Shown here: positions 37,951 through 46,409 of the stretch, piece by piece
Numbering within the stretch: the first letter of the stretch is position 1
Layout of the letters: each line of letters opens with the position of its first letter
Assembly: GCF_013205055.1 (NCBI RefSeq)
Contig: NZ_JABMLF010000001.1
Span: forward strand, 682,001 to 746,000
Direction of reading: 5' to 3'
Length of the DNA stretch: 64,000 bases
Origin: Rathayibacter sp. VKM Ac-2856
Lineage (GTDB): Bacteria > Actinomycetota > Actinomycetes > Actinomycetales > Microbacteriaceae
Program-made: the position numbers and the translations under genes
The notes under the pieces: model-generated
What the model saw: the letters and a program-made list of their open reading frames with translations, nothing else
Database searches by the model: none
Told to the model about the DNA's origin: nothing

Positions 37951-38979
37951 TCAGAGACCGCGCGCCGAGATGACGGACACCATGCGCTCGAGCGCGAACA
38001 CCGGGTCCCGAGTCGCTCCCTTCACGTTCGCGTCCGCCTCCGCGACCGTCATGATCGCGGTGCCCAGCCCCTCGCCGGTCCACCCGGCCAGGTCGCGGCG
38101 AGCGCGGTCCACCTGCCAGGGCGCGAGCCCCAGCCGGGACGCGACCTGCCCCGAGCCCTCGCGGGACCCCGCGACCTTCGCCATCGTCCGCAGCTTGCTC
38201 GCGAACGCCGCCACGATCGGCACCGGATCCGCGCCGGAGGCGAGCGCGTGCCGCAGACCGAGCAGCGCCTCCCCGTGCCGCCCCGCGATGGCGGCGTCGG
38301 CGACGGTGAACGCCGTGGTCTCGACGCGGCCGCCGTAGTACTTCGCGACCGTCGCCTCGGTGATGTCCCCCGTCACGTCGGAGACGAGCTGCTGGCAGGC
38401 CGACGCGAGCTCGTCGAGGTCGTCGGAGAACGCGGACACCAGCGCCCGGACGGCACCGGTCGTCGCCGTGCGGCCGGCGGTGCGGAACTCGGCGACGGCG
38501 AAGTCGACCTTGTCGCTCTCGCGCTTGAGCTCCGCGCAGACGATCTCGATGCCGCCTCCGGTGCCGGAGCGGATCGCGTCGAGCAGCTTCTTGCCGCGGT
38601 TGCCGCCGCCGTGCCGGAGCACGACCGTCGCGCCGTCGGCCGGCTGGGCGAGGTACTCGATCATCTCGACGAGGAACGCGTCGGAGCACTTCTCGACGTT
38701 GGAGACGCGCAGCAGCCGGGGCTCGTCGAACAGGGACGGACTCGCCAGCGTCAGCAGCTCGCCCGGCGCGTAGCCGCCGGCGTCGATGTCGTTGACCTCG
38801 AGACTCGGGTCCTCGGCGCGCAGGAACTCGCGGAGGAACCGCAGCGCCCGGTCGGCGAGGAACTGCTCTGGCCCTGTGATCAGGACGATCGGAGCGGGTC
38901 GCGTCTGGTTCCACGCGAGCTGCGGGATCGCCGCTTTCGAGGGCGTCGCCTTGCCGCGCGCCGGGGCTCTGCCTGCCAT
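37951..38979 (-). CDS. holA: DNA polymerase III subunit delta (HolA)
   Basis: Clamp-loader subunit that opens the beta clamp, 342 aa. After a basic N-terminus comes PIVLITGPEQFLADRALRFLRE, the degenerate AAA+ opening of delta, then LLTLASPSLFDEPRLLRVSNVEK and DDLDELASACQQLVSDV (family regions), and the helical collar with APWQVDRARRDLAGWTGEGL. The ATG has AAGGA 9 bases ahead and a TAGAAT -10 at about 35 bases. It lies after comEC and before rpsT, the classic comEA-comEC-holA-rpsT order. Confidence 0.94.
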   Translation of the reverse strand: MAGRAPARGKATPSKAAIPQLAWNQTRPAPIVLITGPEQFLADRALRFLREFLRAEDPSLEVNDIDAGGYAPGELLTLASPSLFDEPRLLRVSNVEKCSDAFLVEMIEYLAQPADGATVVLRHGGGNRGKKLLDAIRSGTGGGIEIVCAELKRESDKVDFAVAEFRTAGRTATTGAVRALVSAFSDDLDELASACQQLVSDVTGDITEATVAKYYGGRVETTAFTVADAAIAGRHGEALLGLRHALASGADPVPIVAAFASKLRTMAKVAGSREGSGQVASRLGLAPWQVDRARRDLAGWTGEGLGTAIMTVAEADANVKGATRDPVFALERMVSVISARGL

Positions 38980-39006
38980 GCCGTCGTCCTTCCGTGACCC
39001 TCGATT

Positions 39007-41742
39007 CTACGAGCCGGAGCCGCGCGCTCGAGGAGCGAGGAGGGGAGGTGCGATCACGGCGGGCCGCTGCGTCTCCCCCGCTCCGAGGACTTCCGGCGGT
39101 ACCGGTGGGAATCCCGGAAGGCGAGGAGCCCCGTTCCGATCAGCACGACCCCGGAGAGAGCGATCCACCACGGCGGCTGATACGGCACCGCGGCCAGGAA
39201 CATGAGGACAGCCGCGTGGGCGAACGCGACCAGTGAGGGCGAGACGCCCGGTTCGTCCCTGCGCATCATGCCGACCCTCCTCTCGGTGCTGCTTCGACTC
39301 GACATCCAAGCAGCCGCCTGCGTCTCGAGCCGATCCGCGACGCCACGACGGCGGCACCGTCGCGAGATGCGCCGCCATCGCCTCGACGCTGGAGGAGCCG
39401 TCCTGCTCACCCGACGCGGTCACCGGCGCGGCCGCCCCGGTCGACCAGACCGCGACGCCCTCGGGGCGCGAGGAGAGCAGCACCGTCCCCTCGAGGTCCG
39501 TGCGCAGCGCGTGCGTGCCGCGCTCGGCCAGCAGGGCGAGCAGCGACGGAGTCGGATGGCCGTAGGTGTTGTCGGCGCCGACCGAGACGAGGCCGACGCG
39601 GGCGCCCAGTTCGTCGTAGAGGGCGGGCGCCTGGTCGCCGGAGCCGTGGTGCGCCACCTTGACGACGTCGACGCGACCGGGGTGCAGGCGTGCGAGCCGG
39701 CCCTGCTCCTCCGCCCCGAGGTCGCCGAGCATGGCCAGGGAGAGCGGGCCACCGGTCGCGTCCGCGGCGATGTCGATCCGCAGGGTCACGCTGGCCTCGT
39801 TCCCGCGGAGGGCGGTCCCCCGCTCCGACCAGACGACCTGCCAGCGCAGCGAGCCGACCGCACCGGCGTCCCCGCGCGCCGCCTCGCGCACCGCGGCACC
39901 GCCCGCCACCAGGTCGGCGCGATCGCGGGTGTCGCCCTCGTCCGCCACCGGTCCGACGAGCGCCTCGTCCACGCGGCCGACGACCGCGGCGAGTCCGCCG
40001 ACATGGTCGAGGTCGTAGTGGGTGAGCAGGAGGAGCGCGAGCCGGTCGATGCCGAGCAGATCGAGGCACGCGTCCAGCCGCTCGGGCAGCGGCCCGGTGT
40101 CGACGAGGACCACCCCCGCGTCCCCGCGGACCAGCACCGCGTCGCCCTGCCCGATGTCGCACATCGCGACCCGCCAGTCCGACGGGACGGCGGCGGAGCG
40201 CAGGAGCGGCGTCGCCACTCCCGACGCCGCCCCGACCACGAGCACCCCCGCCAGCACCGTCGCCGCGACCCGCCGGAGCGGTGCGAGCCGGCGCGCGCGG
40301 GTGACCAGCAGCAGGGCGAGCACGGTCAGGACCGTGAGTGCCAGCATCCCGCCCAGACCCGGAAGCCAGGCGATCCGCGGCACCGGCCAGGTCGCGACGG
40401 CGCGGGCGATCGAGGCGATCCACCAGGTCGGCACGGCGGCGAGCCGGATCACGACGTCCGCACCGCCCGGCCACCACGGCGCGAGCAGGCAGCCGATGAG
40501 GCCCAGGCCGGTCGCCGCCGGGGCGGCCGGCTCGGCGAGCAGATTGGCCAGCACCCCGTAGACCGGGATCGACGGATCGATGAGCAGGACGGCGGGCTGG
40601 CAGGCCAGCTGCGCGGCCAGCGGCACAGCGATGAGCAGCGCGAGCGGGCGCGGCAGCGCATCCCCCAGGCGTCGCGCGATCGGCTCCGCGGCGAGCAGCA
40701 GCCCGCCCGTCGCCAGCACGGACAGCACGAAGCCGAGTCGCCCCGCGATCGCCGGATCGAGCAGCACCAGCAGCACGACGCTCGCCAGCAGCGCCGGGAG
40801 CGCAGCACCCGAGCGCCGCCCCAGCCGCGCCAGCAGCACGACGCTCGCCATGACCGCCGCGCGGACGACGCTCGGCTCGGGAGTGACCAGCACGACGAAC
40901 GCCGCGAGCACGGCCAGGGCCGACACCGTGCGGACGCGCAGGCCCGCGCCCAGCAGCGCGGCGACGAGCCAGCCCGCTGCGACCACGACCGCGCAGTTCG
41001 CTCCGGAGACCGCGGTCAGGTGGGTGAGCGAGGCGGTCCGCATGTCGTCCTCGAGGTCCGACGGCAGGGCGGAGGTGTCCCCGGTCGCGAGGCCCGGCAG
41101 GAGACCGGCCCCGTCTCCCCCGAGCACCGCCGTCCTGGCGAGGAAGCCTGACCGCAGGACTTCCGCGATCGCCGCGACTCCTCCCGGCGGCCGCCGCTCG
41201 AGCACGGCGGACGCGGTCAGCAGGGTGCTCTCGCCGACGGAGTCCGGCTCCTCGGCACGCGCGCGCAGCAGCGCCTCGGAGCCGACCGGCAGCCGGCCTC
41301 CCGGCTCGGCGAGGAACACCCGCACCGGTGCCGACATCGACCGATCGCCGAGCCGCAGCGCCGTTCCGTCGAACCACACGCCGCCCGCGGCGAGCGGACG
41401 AGCGGACGTGTCGATCCGGACGAGCACCGCCTCCGCCGTCCGCGACTCCGCCGCCGCCCGGAGCTCCGGCGGGTGGCGCGCGGGCGCCGCCACCGCGACG
41501 GCGCTGACGGCGAGCGCCGCTCCCCCGAGCGCGACCGCGAGCACGGCCAGCCCGGAGGCCGCACGGCGCCGGCGGAGCAGGAGCAGACCCGCGACGGCGA
41601 CGAGCGCGGCGGACCAGGCGAGCGCGCAGAGCAGAGCGCCGTCAGCGAGGACCGCGCCGACCGGCAGCAGCCCCGACGCGGCCGCAGCCGCCCACGCCGA
41701 CAGCGCGACCGGGAGCAGCCGCAGATCGTGCGCGCGGATCAC
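39007..41742 (-). CDS. ComEC/Rec2 competence-type protein with atypical C-terminal extension
   Basis: DNA-uptake channel family protein, 911 aa. Segments: N-terminal hydrophobic stretches and an OB-like DUF4131 region (1-190); the Competence domain with many membrane helices and MRTASLTHLTAVSGANCAVVV (about 235-480); and a metallo-beta-lactamase-like domain with MCDIGQGDAVLVRGDAG, LTHYDLDHVGG and VAHHGSGDQAP. Homology should end near VAVWSTGAA (about residue 775). The remaining 135 residues look like out-of-frame translation over a small downstream gene. The GTG start overlaps comEA by GTGA. Whether the strain is naturally competent is not shown. Confidence 0.88.
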   Translation of the reverse strand: MIRAHDLRLLPVALSAWAAAAASGLLPVGAVLADGALLCALAWSAALVAVAGLLLLRRRRAASGLAVLAVALGGAALAVSAVAVAAPARHPPELRAAAESRTAEAVLVRIDTSARPLAAGGVWFDGTALRLGDRSMSAPVRVFLAEPGGRLPVGSEALLRARAEEPDSVGESTLLTASAVLERRPPGGVAAIAEVLRSGFLARTAVLGGDGAGLLPGLATGDTSALPSDLEDDMRTASLTHLTAVSGANCAVVVAAGWLVAALLGAGLRVRTVSALAVLAAFVVLVTPEPSVVRAAVMASVVLLARLGRRSGAALPALLASVVLLVLLDPAIAGRLGFVLSVLATGGLLLAAEPIARRLGDALPRPLALLIAVPLAAQLACQPAVLLIDPSIPVYGVLANLLAEPAAPAATGLGLIGCLLAPWWPGGADVVIRLAAVPTWWIASIARAVATWPVPRIAWLPGLGGMLALTVLTVLALLLVTRARRLAPLRRVAATVLAGVLVVGAASGVATPLLRSAAVPSDWRVAMCDIGQGDAVLVRGDAGVVLVDTGPLPERLDACLDLLGIDRLALLLLTHYDLDHVGGLAAVVGRVDEALVGPVADEGDTRDRADLVAGGAAVREAARGDAGAVGSLRWQVVWSERGTALRGNEASVTLRIDIAADATGGPLSLAMLGDLGAEEQGRLARLHPGRVDVVKVAHHGSGDQAPALYDELGARVGLVSVGADNTYGHPTPSLLALLAERGTHALRTDLEGTVLLSSRPEGVAVWSTGAAAPVTASGEQDGSSSVEAMAAHLATVPPSWRRGSARDAGGCLDVESKQHREEGRHDAQGRTGRLALTGRVRPRGCPHVPGRGAVSAAVVDRSLRGRADRNGAPRLPGFPPVPPEVLGAGETQRPAVIAPPLLAPRARGSGS
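39054..39269 (-). CDS. small two-helix membrane protein overlapping the comEC tail
   Basis: 71 aa, starting MMRRDEPGVSPSLVAFAHAA with hydrophobic segments at about 12-29 and 33-50 separated by PYQPPWW, then a basic tail (RYRRKSSERGRRSGPP). An excellent ribosome site, AGGAGG, is 6 bases before the ATG. It lies entirely inside the 3' part of the comEC frame, same strand, other frame. The RBS and membrane pattern make this the likelier real gene of the two readings. No family recognised. Confidence 0.68.
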   Translation of the reverse strand: MMRRDEPGVSPSLVAFAHAAVLMFLAAVPYQPPWWIALSGVVLIGTGLLAFRDSHRYRRKSSERGRRSGPP

Positions 41743-42425
41743 GGGGCCACCTGCTCGCGGAACGCCTCGAGGGTCTTCTCGCCGACGCCGGGCACCTCCA
41801 GCAGTTGGTCGACGGAGGTGAACGGGCCGTGCTCCTCCCGGTAGGCGACGATCTTCGCCGCGGTGGCCGGACCGATCTCGGGCAGCTCCTCCAGTTGCGC
41901 GGCCGTCGCCGTGCTGAGACTGACCACGCCGCCGACCGCAGCCGGACCCGAGCCGACCGGCGCGACCGCCGCTCCCTGCTCCGGTACGAGGATCTGCTCG
42001 CCGTCCACGAGCCGACGTGCGAGGTTGACGGCCGCCCTCTCGGCCGGCTCCGTGAAGCCGCCCGCTGCGGCGAGCGCGTCGGCGACCCGGGCGCCCGGAT
42101 CGAGCAGGTAGAGACCGGGCGCGGCGACGGCTCCGGCGACGTGGACGTAGAGGGTCCCGCCGGCAGAGCCGCTCGGCAGCGGCGTCCCGGTGCCGCCGGC
42201 CGACCGCGGTGGCACGGACCCGTCGACCGAGGCCGCCGGAGCACCGGCGGGCTCGAGGACCTCCGTCCGGCCGCCCGCCCTCACCCCGGCGAGGAGCACC
42301 GCGACGACCGCGGCTCCGATCACCAGCACCACCGCCGCGCCGACGCCGATCCGCCAGCGCGAGCGCTCCCGCCGCGGACGGCGCAGCAGACCGGCGGGGT
42401 CGTCGTCCTGGGTCGCCTGCTGCAT
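41739..42425 (-). CDS. ComEA-family DNA-binding protein
   Basis: Membrane-anchored DNA-receptor-type protein, 228 aa. A cytoplasmic basic N-terminus (RRPRRERSRWR) precedes one membrane helix (about 27-48), a Gly/Ser/Pro linker, an SLBB domain (YVHVAGAVAAPGLYLLDPGARVADAL) and a C-terminal helix-hairpin-helix pair (TATAAQLEELPEIGPATAAKI and VPGVGEKTLEAFREQ). In competent bacteria ComEA passes DNA to ComEC, the next gene, with which it shares a GTGA overlap. Confidence 0.92.
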   Translation of the reverse strand: MQQATQDDDPAGLLRRPRRERSRWRIGVGAAVVLVIGAAVVAVLLAGVRAGGRTEVLEPAGAPAASVDGSVPPRSAGGTGTPLPSGSAGGTLYVHVAGAVAAPGLYLLDPGARVADALAAAGGFTEPAERAAVNLARRLVDGEQILVPEQGAAVAPVGSGPAAVGGVVSLSTATAAQLEELPEIGPATAAKIVAYREEHGPFTSVDQLLEVPGVGEKTLEAFREQVAP

Positions 42426-42519
42426 CCGACGACGCTAGGTCGGGGCGGCTCGACCGGTGAGCGCCGATCGCCGAACGGTGGACGGCCCGCCGATCCCCGC
42501 CCTGGGGAGGACGCCCGCC

Positions 42520-42987
42520 CTAGAGCAGCCGCAGCCGCCCGACGATCCTGTCGACGCGGTTCCTCGGCCCGATCAGTCCCACCGCCAGGTACTCGACGAG
42601 CTCCGGCTCGGTCGAGTCGAGCACCTCGCGGTACTCGTCGTACACGCGGGTCTCCTGCGCGGCCGCCGGCATGTCGGCGACGAACGTCCCCTCGTGCGCG
42701 TCGGCCTTCGTTCGGATGATCCGGAGCGTCGCCGCATCGGCCGCGAGGACGGTGCATCCCGCCCACGGCAGTCCCGGGTGCTCGGAGCCCGAGGCGTCGT
42801 GTGCTGCGGGGCCGAGCAGCCCCGGCACCTGCGCGCCGGTCGCCGCCGCGACGCAGACGGCGGCGTTCACCGCGCGTCCGATCGGCAGCGCCTCGTCGAC
42901 CACGACCACCCACTTCAACCGGGCGGATCGGGTCGCCGCCGCCGTGTCGATCTCGTCCTCGGCGTATCCCGCGAATCCCGTGCTCAT
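42520..42987 (-). CDS. DUF2000 family protein
   Basis: 155 aa, matching DUF2000: RLKWVVVVDEALPIGRAVNAAVCVAAATG, then HPGLPWAGCTVLAADAATLRIIRTKA and the ending LAVGLIGPRNRVDRIVGRLRLL. The fold resembles peptidyl-tRNA hydrolase II; no activity is established. AGGAGG lies 7 bases before the ATG. It is divergent from an Lrp-type regulator with 81 bases between starts, the usual pairing for an Lrp-controlled target, so that regulator probably controls it. Confidence 0.88.
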   Translation of the reverse strand: MSTGFAGYAEDEIDTAAATRSARLKWVVVVDEALPIGRAVNAAVCVAAATGAQVPGLLGPAAHDASGSEHPGLPWAGCTVLAADAATLRIIRTKADAHEGTFVADMPAAAQETRVYDEYREVLDSTEPELVEYLAVGLIGPRNRVDRIVGRLRLL

Positions 42988-43068
42988 CGTCGTTCCTCCT
43001 CTGGTCGGTCCTCCCGACCGGCGGCAGTCACGATAGGCGGATGCGCGAACTCCGTGCACGATATCCGT

Positions 43069-43554
43069 ATGAACAACCAGCAGAACCGTGATCCGGTGGT
43101 CCTCGACGCCGTCGACATCGCGATCCTGCGCCTGCTGCAGTCGGATGCGCGGATGTCCAACCGCGACGTCGCGACCGCGGTCGGCGTCTCCCCCACCACC
43201 TCGCTCGATCGGATGCGGCGCCTGCGCACCCGAGGCGTCATCCGCGGCACGACCCTCGACGTCGACCTCGCCGCGATCGGGCGCGGCGTCCAGGCCCTGA
43301 TCGCCGTGCGCATCCGACCGCCGTCCCGCGAGGTGATCGAGTCCTTCCGCGACTGGGTGAGCGGCCTCGAGCAGACCCTCGGCGTCTTCGTCACCGCCGG
43401 CAACGAGGACTTCATCATCCACGTCGCCGTCCGCGACAACGACGACCTCTACGCCTTCGTCATCGACCGCCTCACCCAGCGCCGCGAGGTCGCCGACGTC
43501 CGCACCTCCGTCGTCTACCAGCACATCCGCAACGGCTCGGTGCCACCCGCCTGA
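43069..43554 (+). CDS. Lrp/AsnC-family transcriptional regulator
   Basis: 161 aa. The N-terminal AsnC-type HTH is LDAVDIAILRLLQSDARMSNRDVATAVGVSPTTSLDRMRRLRTRGVIRG, written here as visible in full between residues 12 and 60. The C-terminal RAM (effector) domain has FVTAGNEDFIIHVAVRDNDD and VADVRTSVVYQHI. Regulators of this type form octamers that sense amino acids and often control a divergent neighbour, here DUF2000. No clear ribosome site precedes the ATG. Confidence 0.93.
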   Translation: MNNQQNRDPVVLDAVDIAILRLLQSDARMSNRDVATAVGVSPTTSLDRMRRLRTRGVIRGTTLDVDLAAIGRGVQALIAVRIRPPSREVIESFRDWVSGLEQTLGVFVTAGNEDFIIHVAVRDNDDLYAFVIDRLTQRREVADVRTSVVYQHIRNGSVPPA

Positions 43555-43595
43555 GTCAGCGCGTCGGAGTCCCCTCCGCTCCCACGACAGCAGGG

Positions 43596-43961
43596 TCAAC
43601 GACGGTTCTTCGTTCCCGCCCCCGCGGCAGCGGTGCGCAGCATCAGCACCATCGTGGCGAACGCGACGGCGCCGACCAGCGCCGGCAGGTGGGTCAGGAC
43701 CCCGAGTGTGACCGGCGCGGCTCCCCAGGACACGCTGATCGCGAGCGCTGCGACGATGAACGCCGACAGATCGACTCCGAGGTGCCGCGTCTGCCGCGCT
43801 GCGACCGAGGCGAGCAGCGCGGTCGCGACGACCGCGTACGCCGCCACGATGATCGCCGCCGTGTCGAGAGCGCGGAGTGCGGTGAACGCCGCGTCGAGCA
43901 GGATCATCGCGATCAGGAGCGAGGCGACGATGCGGCGCGAGGAGAGGTAGAAGGCCGGCAT
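43596..43961 (-). CDS. hypothetical membrane protein
   Basis: 121 aa from an ATG at 43961 (MPAFYLSSRRIVASLL), with GGGAG 5 bases upstream. Four hydrophobic segments fit about residues 8-26, 35-52, 64-80 and 85-105, and the C-terminus is short and basic (AGAGTKNRR). I do not recognise a family. It is convergent with the Lrp regulator and is the last native gene before the leuS-linked island. Confidence 0.65.
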   Translation of the reverse strand: MPAFYLSSRRIVASLLIAMILLDAAFTALRALDTAAIIVAAYAVVATALLASVAARQTRHLGVDLSAFIVAALAISVSWGAAPVTLGVLTHLPALVGAVAFATMVLMLRTAAAGAGTKNRR

Positions 43962-44181
43962 GAGCACTCCCAGGGTCAGAGGAGGAACGAGACGGCATCG
44001 ACGTCGTTGAGCATCAGTGCCGGCAGGACAGGAGAGACAGCACTCTTACACGTATGGTGACGGTGCACCCGGGCCTGACGTCCGGCATCGGTCGGCCCGA
44101 CGTCCTGGCGTCGTCCGCCCGGGCACCCTGCGGATCACGGCAGACCACACCGCCGGGGACAGCGAGTCGGGTCGGGAACGC

Positions 44182-44216
44182 CGAAGGGGCCCCTCCGCAG
44201 TGGAGGAGCCCCTTCG
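44182..44216 (-). terminator. leuS-type terminator, displaced copy
   Basis: A stem of CGAAGGGGC ... GCCCCTTCG with an inner CCCTCC/GGAGG pairing, identical to the hairpin at 46352-46386. It follows the leuS remnant. Confidence 0.75.
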
Positions 44217-44240
44217 AGGAGGTCCGGCGCTCGAGGCGGC

Positions 44241-44417
44241 CTAGGCCGGCTTCGTCACCAGGTTGACCAGGCGCGGCGCCCGGACGACGGCCGTGACGAC
44301 CTCGCGGCCCTGCAGCGCCCGCGCGACACCGGTGGCCGCGCGCGCCTTCTACTCGAGCTCGTCCGAGGAGATCTTCGGCGAGACCTCGATCCGGTCGCGG
44401 ACCTTGCCGACGACCTG
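44241..44417 (-). pseudogene. leuS: leuS 3' fragment (pseudogene)
   Basis: It encodes the last 58 or so codons of leucyl-tRNA synthetase, ending in the same residues LVNLVTKPA and TAG stop as the intact gene. One Gln codon has become TAG (SSDELE-stop-KARAA), and several other substitutions are present. The upstream part of leuS is absent. It is probably the original host end of leuS, released from selection after integration. Confidence 0.88.
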
Positions 44418-44699
44418 CGACAGCAGCAACAGCTAGGCAACCCTGCCCACCTCAAGCCCGAAAACCACCCATGTCACGCGGCGTTGGATAATCCCTCAAA
44501 CGAAAGGGGGCGTGACAGTTGGGCGGTCGTGCACGGGGTGGACGGGATCGGCGGCGATGCGCTCGTGAGCATAGGTGCGATGGGCGGTGATAGCAGGAGC
44601 GGCTGACTAGCGTGTAGCGTCCCAGCCATAGGTCGCGAGGAAGTGATCAAATAATTCGCAGTACCGGAGAATCAAACGGGGAGTAAGCGGGTCGATGCT

Positions 44700-45872
44700 T
44701 TGGACGTATTGATTGACAAAGATCGCGTCTCGATCGATCGTGCCGTCTTCGTGGAGTTGCTAGAGAACTCTGTCGTGAGCGGCCGCGCCCCCTACCACCG
44801 TGCGCTTGAGCAGGGAGAAATCAAGTATCAGGAGCTCGTGGCTCTCTCGCGGAAGGCAGAGATTCCTCACCCACTATTCTTTGCTCCACTTTCTTTCGTG
44901 AAGGCGCAGGTGGAATCGAAGACTAAAAAGCTGCTACAAGGAGTTGCCCCAGACACGTTCACCGTCAACTCGAGAACCACCGTCAGACTTCGCGATGTGG
45001 AGTTGATCATCAAAGATCTACTTCGCAAGCAATCGCTCGCGAAGAGGTACGATTCACTTCTCATTCGTAACGAGATTGTTGGACTCCTCCGCCGACCTGG
45101 CAGTACCCCCCGCGATGACGCCGACAAGCTGATCGCGGCGCTGGAGCTAGATCTTGATACGATTCGCAGAGCACGGACTAAAGAAGTTGCGCTCGAAATG
45201 TTAATTGAGCAAATCGAGGCAAAGCAGGTGCTCGTCGCGAGGAGCGTCCGAGGCTTCATGCCGCAAATTCTGGATGGTTTGCACTTCAGCGGCATGACTG
45301 TGCGAGACTCGAAAATTCCATATATTTTCCTCACTGGCGGTGATCATGGTGACTTCCAAGAACAGCCGGGCAGGCAAATCTTTACGCTCATGCTTATGAC
45401 GGTGCTTGTCGCCCGAGGAGTATTTGCCCCAGTCACCTACGACGCGAATAGTACGGCGTTGAACGTCGGCCGAGAATACGACATTGTCGGTGAAGTCTTG
45501 ATGCCAGCCAGCGGTGTTCAAGACACCAAGTTCGAGGACATCGATGCCGTGAAGGCCGCGGCCGACGTCTTTAAAGTTACCCCCAGTGCGATGGTTGTGC
45601 GGGGGATGCGGCTGGGCAAGCTCAGCGCGGAGGCGGCATCAACACATCTCAGCCATCTTGAGGATGAGTTCCGCTCTCGACCAAAGCCCGGGCCGCGCAA
45701 CCAGCCAAAAGCTGTCAACGCTATTCGGAAGTACAACGGACGAGCGCTCACAACACGGATGCTTCGGGCCGTCGAGGAACAAGGGCTTGCGGAACGAGAA
45801 TTTTGCCGAATCGTATGTCTGAACCGAATTTCCCCAGCTGAACTCAGCGAGTTAAAGGCGGCATTGCAGTGA
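44700..45872 (+). CDS. ImmA/IrrE (COG2856)-like protein without HExxH, probable antitoxin
   Basis: 390 aa from a TTG at 44700 (TTG 44709 is the alternative; GGGGAG is rather distant). The N-terminus, EQGEIKYQELVALSRKAEIPHPLFFAP, resembles the HTH/linker of Xre-COG2856 proteins (..LAkk..iPfgyLFL..). The middle, IPYIFLTGG ... GRQIFTLMLMTVLVARG, aligns with the peptidase core, but MLMTV (residues 231-235) stands where HExxH belongs. EYDIVGEVLMPAS matches the third-ligand region, and VFKVTPSAMVVRGMRLGKLS the family C-terminus. It should bind but not cut. The GTGA overlap with a PIN-domain gene indicates an antitoxin role (inferred). Codon use is foreign. Confidence 0.72.
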   Translation: MDVLIDKDRVSIDRAVFVELLENSVVSGRAPYHRALEQGEIKYQELVALSRKAEIPHPLFFAPLSFVKAQVESKTKKLLQGVAPDTFTVNSRTTVRLRDVELIIKDLLRKQSLAKRYDSLLIRNEIVGLLRRPGSTPRDDADKLIAALELDLDTIRRARTKEVALEMLIEQIEAKQVLVARSVRGFMPQILDGLHFSGMTVRDSKIPYIFLTGGDHGDFQEQPGRQIFTLMLMTVLVARGVFAPVTYDANSTALNVGREYDIVGEVLMPASGVQDTKFEDIDAVKAAADVFKVTPSAMVVRGMRLGKLSAEAASTHLSHLEDEFRSRPKPGPRNQPKAVNAIRKYNGRALTTRMLRAVEEQGLAEREFCRIVCLNRISPAELSELKAALQ

Positions 45873-46309
45873 ACGAAGAACTATACATTTTAGACAACAA
45901 CGCGCTCTCTCACCTCAGCCGGGCCCAGCGTGAAAGCAAATTCTTTCTAGAGCGATGCTTTCTGCCAACAGAGATTATTTATGAAGCACAAGGATATCCC
46001 GACAAGGCCGCATTCAAGGAAATCGAGTACCCAACAACATCAACCGTCTTGGAGCACCTGGCAAAAGTAATGGCGAGCATACAGATTGAAGACTCGACGC
46101 TCGTAAACCTTTACACAAACAAGGGCGCGGCCGATCCCATACTTATCGCTTGCGCGCTCGACGCACAGGAGTGCACCGCAGATCAGTTATGGGGACCGAC
46201 GTGGGTTATCGTGACGAATGATAAGGCCGTCACGTTGAAGGCTGCCGCGTTAGATGTCGCTTCTTGCACAAGAGAAGAGTTTCTTAGCAAGAATTCGGTC
46301 GAGTGGTAG
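45869..46309 (+). CDS. PIN-domain protein, probable toxin ribonuclease
   Basis: 146 aa, GTG start inside the previous stop (GTGA). The sequence fits a PIN fold: LYILDNNALSHLSR with D9, a middle acid in TEIIYEAQG (E35/E39), GAADPILIACALDA with D89, and TWVIVTNDKAVTLKAAAL with D118. These four acidic residues match the Mg2+ site of VapC-like ribonucleases. The length and lone PIN domain resemble DUF4411-type toxins found next to ImmA/IrrE-like genes. It is the second gene of the islet's operon. Toxicity and RNA target are inferred, not shown. Confidence 0.75.
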   Translation: MNEELYILDNNALSHLSRAQRESKFFLERCFLPTEIIYEAQGYPDKAAFKEIEYPTTSTVLEHLAKVMASIQIEDSTLVNLYTNKGAADPILIACALDAQECTADQLWGPTWVIVTNDKAVTLKAAALDVASCTREEFLSKNSVEW

Positions 46310-46351
46310 CACTGAGCAGGCCAGAGGCTAATCCCTATTCGGTGTAAACGC

Positions 46352-46386
46352 CGAAGGGGCCCCTCCGCAGTGGAGGAGCCCCTTCG
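46352..46386 (-). terminator. leuS terminator
   Basis: The same 35-base hairpin as at 44182 (CGAAGGGGC ... GCCCCTTCG), starting 24 bases after the leuS stop. It also terminates the islet operon from the other strand. Confidence 0.8.
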
Positions 46387-46409
46387 AGGAGTCGCGTGCT
46401 CGCGGCGCG

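Larger units (their letters stand above)
44177..44417. repeat. direct repeat: displaced copy of the leuS 3' end and terminator
   Basis: This 241-bp stretch is a diverged copy (about 90% identical by eye) of 46347-46586, the end of intact leuS plus its terminator. The two copies flank 1.93 kb of low-GC DNA. This is the pattern left when an element enters the 3' end of a gene and restores it with its own copy. Confidence 0.9.
44418..46346. mobile_element. low-GC genomic islet inserted at the 3' end of leuS
   Basis: About 1.93 kb with GC near 50% in place of the surrounding 70% or so, AT-rich codon use and two genes in an operon, bounded by direct repeats of the leuS end. No integrase, transposase or terminal inverted repeat is present. 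It is either a decayed integrative element reduced to its cargo, or cargo exchanged by homologous recombination over leuS. The first 280 bases are non-coding and hold an inverted repeat TGTCACG/CGTGACA (44472-44478, 44511-44517) and two adjacent TAGCGT hexamers (44608-44620) that may be the operon's -10. Confidence 0.8.

Noticed and set aside
42984-43439. Minus-strand frame opposite the Lrp regulator
   Set aside because: Antisense to a well-supported AsnC-type HTH gene and with no recognisable protein features.
44695-44712. ATG at 44695 as the start of the first islet gene, since GGGGAG is better spaced
   Set aside because: That frame stops after five codons; the long frame needs the TTG at 44700 or 44709.
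44418-46346. Search for an integrase, transposase or terminal inverted repeats in the islet
   Set aside because: Both genes are accounted for and neither shows recombinase motifs; no matching terminal repeats beyond the leuS direct repeats.
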